Shown here one piece after another: positions 8,308 through 8,674 of a DNA stretch of 8,674 nucleotides. The DNA comes from Chloroflexota bacterium (GTDB lineage: Bacteria; Chloroflexota; Limnocylindria; Limnocylindrales; CSP1-4). A program made the translations under genes and the position numbers. Each line of letters starts with the position of its first letter. Positions within the stretch are counted from its first letter, which is position 1. Under the pieces are notes generated by a model. It searched no databases and was not told the DNA's origin. It worked only from the letters and a program-made list of their open reading frames with translations. Location of the stretch: positions 1 through 8,674 of the forward strand of contig JAKAHX010000046.1 of the NCBI GenBank assembly GCA_021814735.1, read 5' to 3'.

Positions 8308-8674
8308 GTAGCGGCTCCTCCGGGATGGCCGTGGTGGGCGGGATCGCCGTCCACGGGATCGGCCTCTGCGATGCCGGCCGGCTCCTCCCGCGACGGCCAC
8401 AGCTCGAGCGCGGCCGGCGGCGCGATCGCCGGCGCGACGCCGCCCAGGGCCGGCCGGTGCGGACGGTCGCGGCGGAGGATCGTGGCCGCCCGGTCGGCGC
8501 CGACACTCACGATCGAGATCGGGACGCCGGCGAGCTGTTCCAGGGCATCGACGTAGCGCCGGGCCGCGCGGGGCAGGTCCGCCTCCCGGCGCACGCCCCG
8601 CAGGTCCTCCTCCCAGCCCGGGAACGTCTCGTAGATGGGCTCCGCCATGGCAAGCAGATCGCCCGAGGAGGGGA
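8304..8674 (-). CDS. purA: Adenylosuccinate synthetase PurA, C-terminal part only, with an extra tail
   Basis: GTP-dependent enzyme joining IMP and aspartate to adenylosuccinate, the first step toward AMP. Only about 122 C-terminal residues are in the window; the frame is open through the right edge, so the ATG at 8648 is an internal Met and not the start (family about 430 residues). Recognised from [15 protein letters not shown], then [19 protein letters not shown] and [17 protein letters not shown], which is the usual very end of PurA including the nucleotide-contacting SVG..R segment. After it, 54 further residues (encoded by about 8307-8468) rich in Pro, Ala, Gly and His have no counterpart in typical PurA. 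They end in a TGA that overlaps the purD GTG start (GTGA), so the tail appears to be translated rather than due to a frame error. In this window purA is the most upstream gene; whether it heads the operon cannot be seen. Confidence 0.93.
   Translation of the reverse strand, partial: PSSGDLLAMAEPIYETFPGWEEDLRGVRREADLPRAARRYVDALEQLAGVPISIVSVGADRAATILRRDRPHRPALGGVAPAIAPPAALELWPSREEPAGIAEADPVDGDPAHHGHPGGAAT
8315..8321 (-). promoter_or_regulatory. Ribosome binding site of purD
   Basis: GGAGGAG lies 7 bases before the GTG at 8307, within the end of purA. It decides the non-ATG start of purD. Confidence 0.75.

Noticed and set aside
6968..8506. Possible N-terminal fusion upstream of PurB (frame open for about 510 more codons)
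   Set aside because: The extra sequence is Arg/Gly-rich noise overlapping purD in another frame, while the GTG at 6967 gives the family N-terminus and a GTGA overlap with purD.
8304..8648. A free-standing 114-residue gene starting at the ATG at 8648
   Set aside because: The frame continues in PurA-like sequence upstream of this Met to the window edge, so it is the C-terminal part of purA.
8304..8674. A purine riboswitch or purine-repressor operator
   Set aside because: The right end of the window is coding sequence of purA; the leader region of the operon is not included, and no regulatory structure can be supported.

Overview
This window is one uninterrupted stretch of a de novo purine biosynthesis operon. 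All eight genes lie on the minus strand, so transcription runs from right to left: purA (5' part beyond the right edge), purD, purB, purC, purS, purQ, purL, purF (3' part beyond the left edge). Every gene was identified from family motifs in its translation. There are no RNA genes, insertion sequences, CRISPR arrays, tRNAs or phage genes, and no gene-free stretch longer than 19 bases. I see no promoter, riboswitch or terminator; the operon's control region would lie to the right of the window.

The organism is a very GC-rich bacterium (well above two thirds G+C by eye). It uses the three-subunit FGAM synthase (PurS/PurQ/PurL) rather than the single large PurL of gammaproteobacteria, and the longer (about 300 residue) form of SAICAR synthetase. 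GTG start codons are common (purD, purB, purF, probably purL). This fits a high-GC Chloroflexota or actinobacterial-type lineage, but the sequence alone does not settle the phylum. That is inference.

The genes cover these steps: PurF makes phosphoribosylamine, PurD makes GAR, PurSQL makes FGAM, PurC makes SAICAR, PurB releases fumarate in two steps (SAICAR to AICAR and adenylosuccinate to AMP), and PurA commits IMP to the AMP branch. The genes for GAR transformylase, AIR synthetase, AIR carboxylase and the AICAR transformylase/IMP cyclohydrolase are not in the window. Five of the seven junctions are 4-base stop/start overlaps (GTGA or ATGA; at purQ/purL this depends on taking the GTG start). 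purL/purF has a 4-base gap. purC/purS has a 19-base gap that is bridged exactly by a six-codon minicistron carrying the better ribosome binding site.

No undescribed system is evident; the core enzymes look intact and ordinary. The unusual features are extra low-complexity peptides on several enzymes: a 65-residue tail on PurS, 54-residue tails on PurA and PurL (the latter with an 18-bp tandem repeat), and an insertion of about 25 residues in PurF. The purC/purS junction is also odd. These are the points worth a second look.
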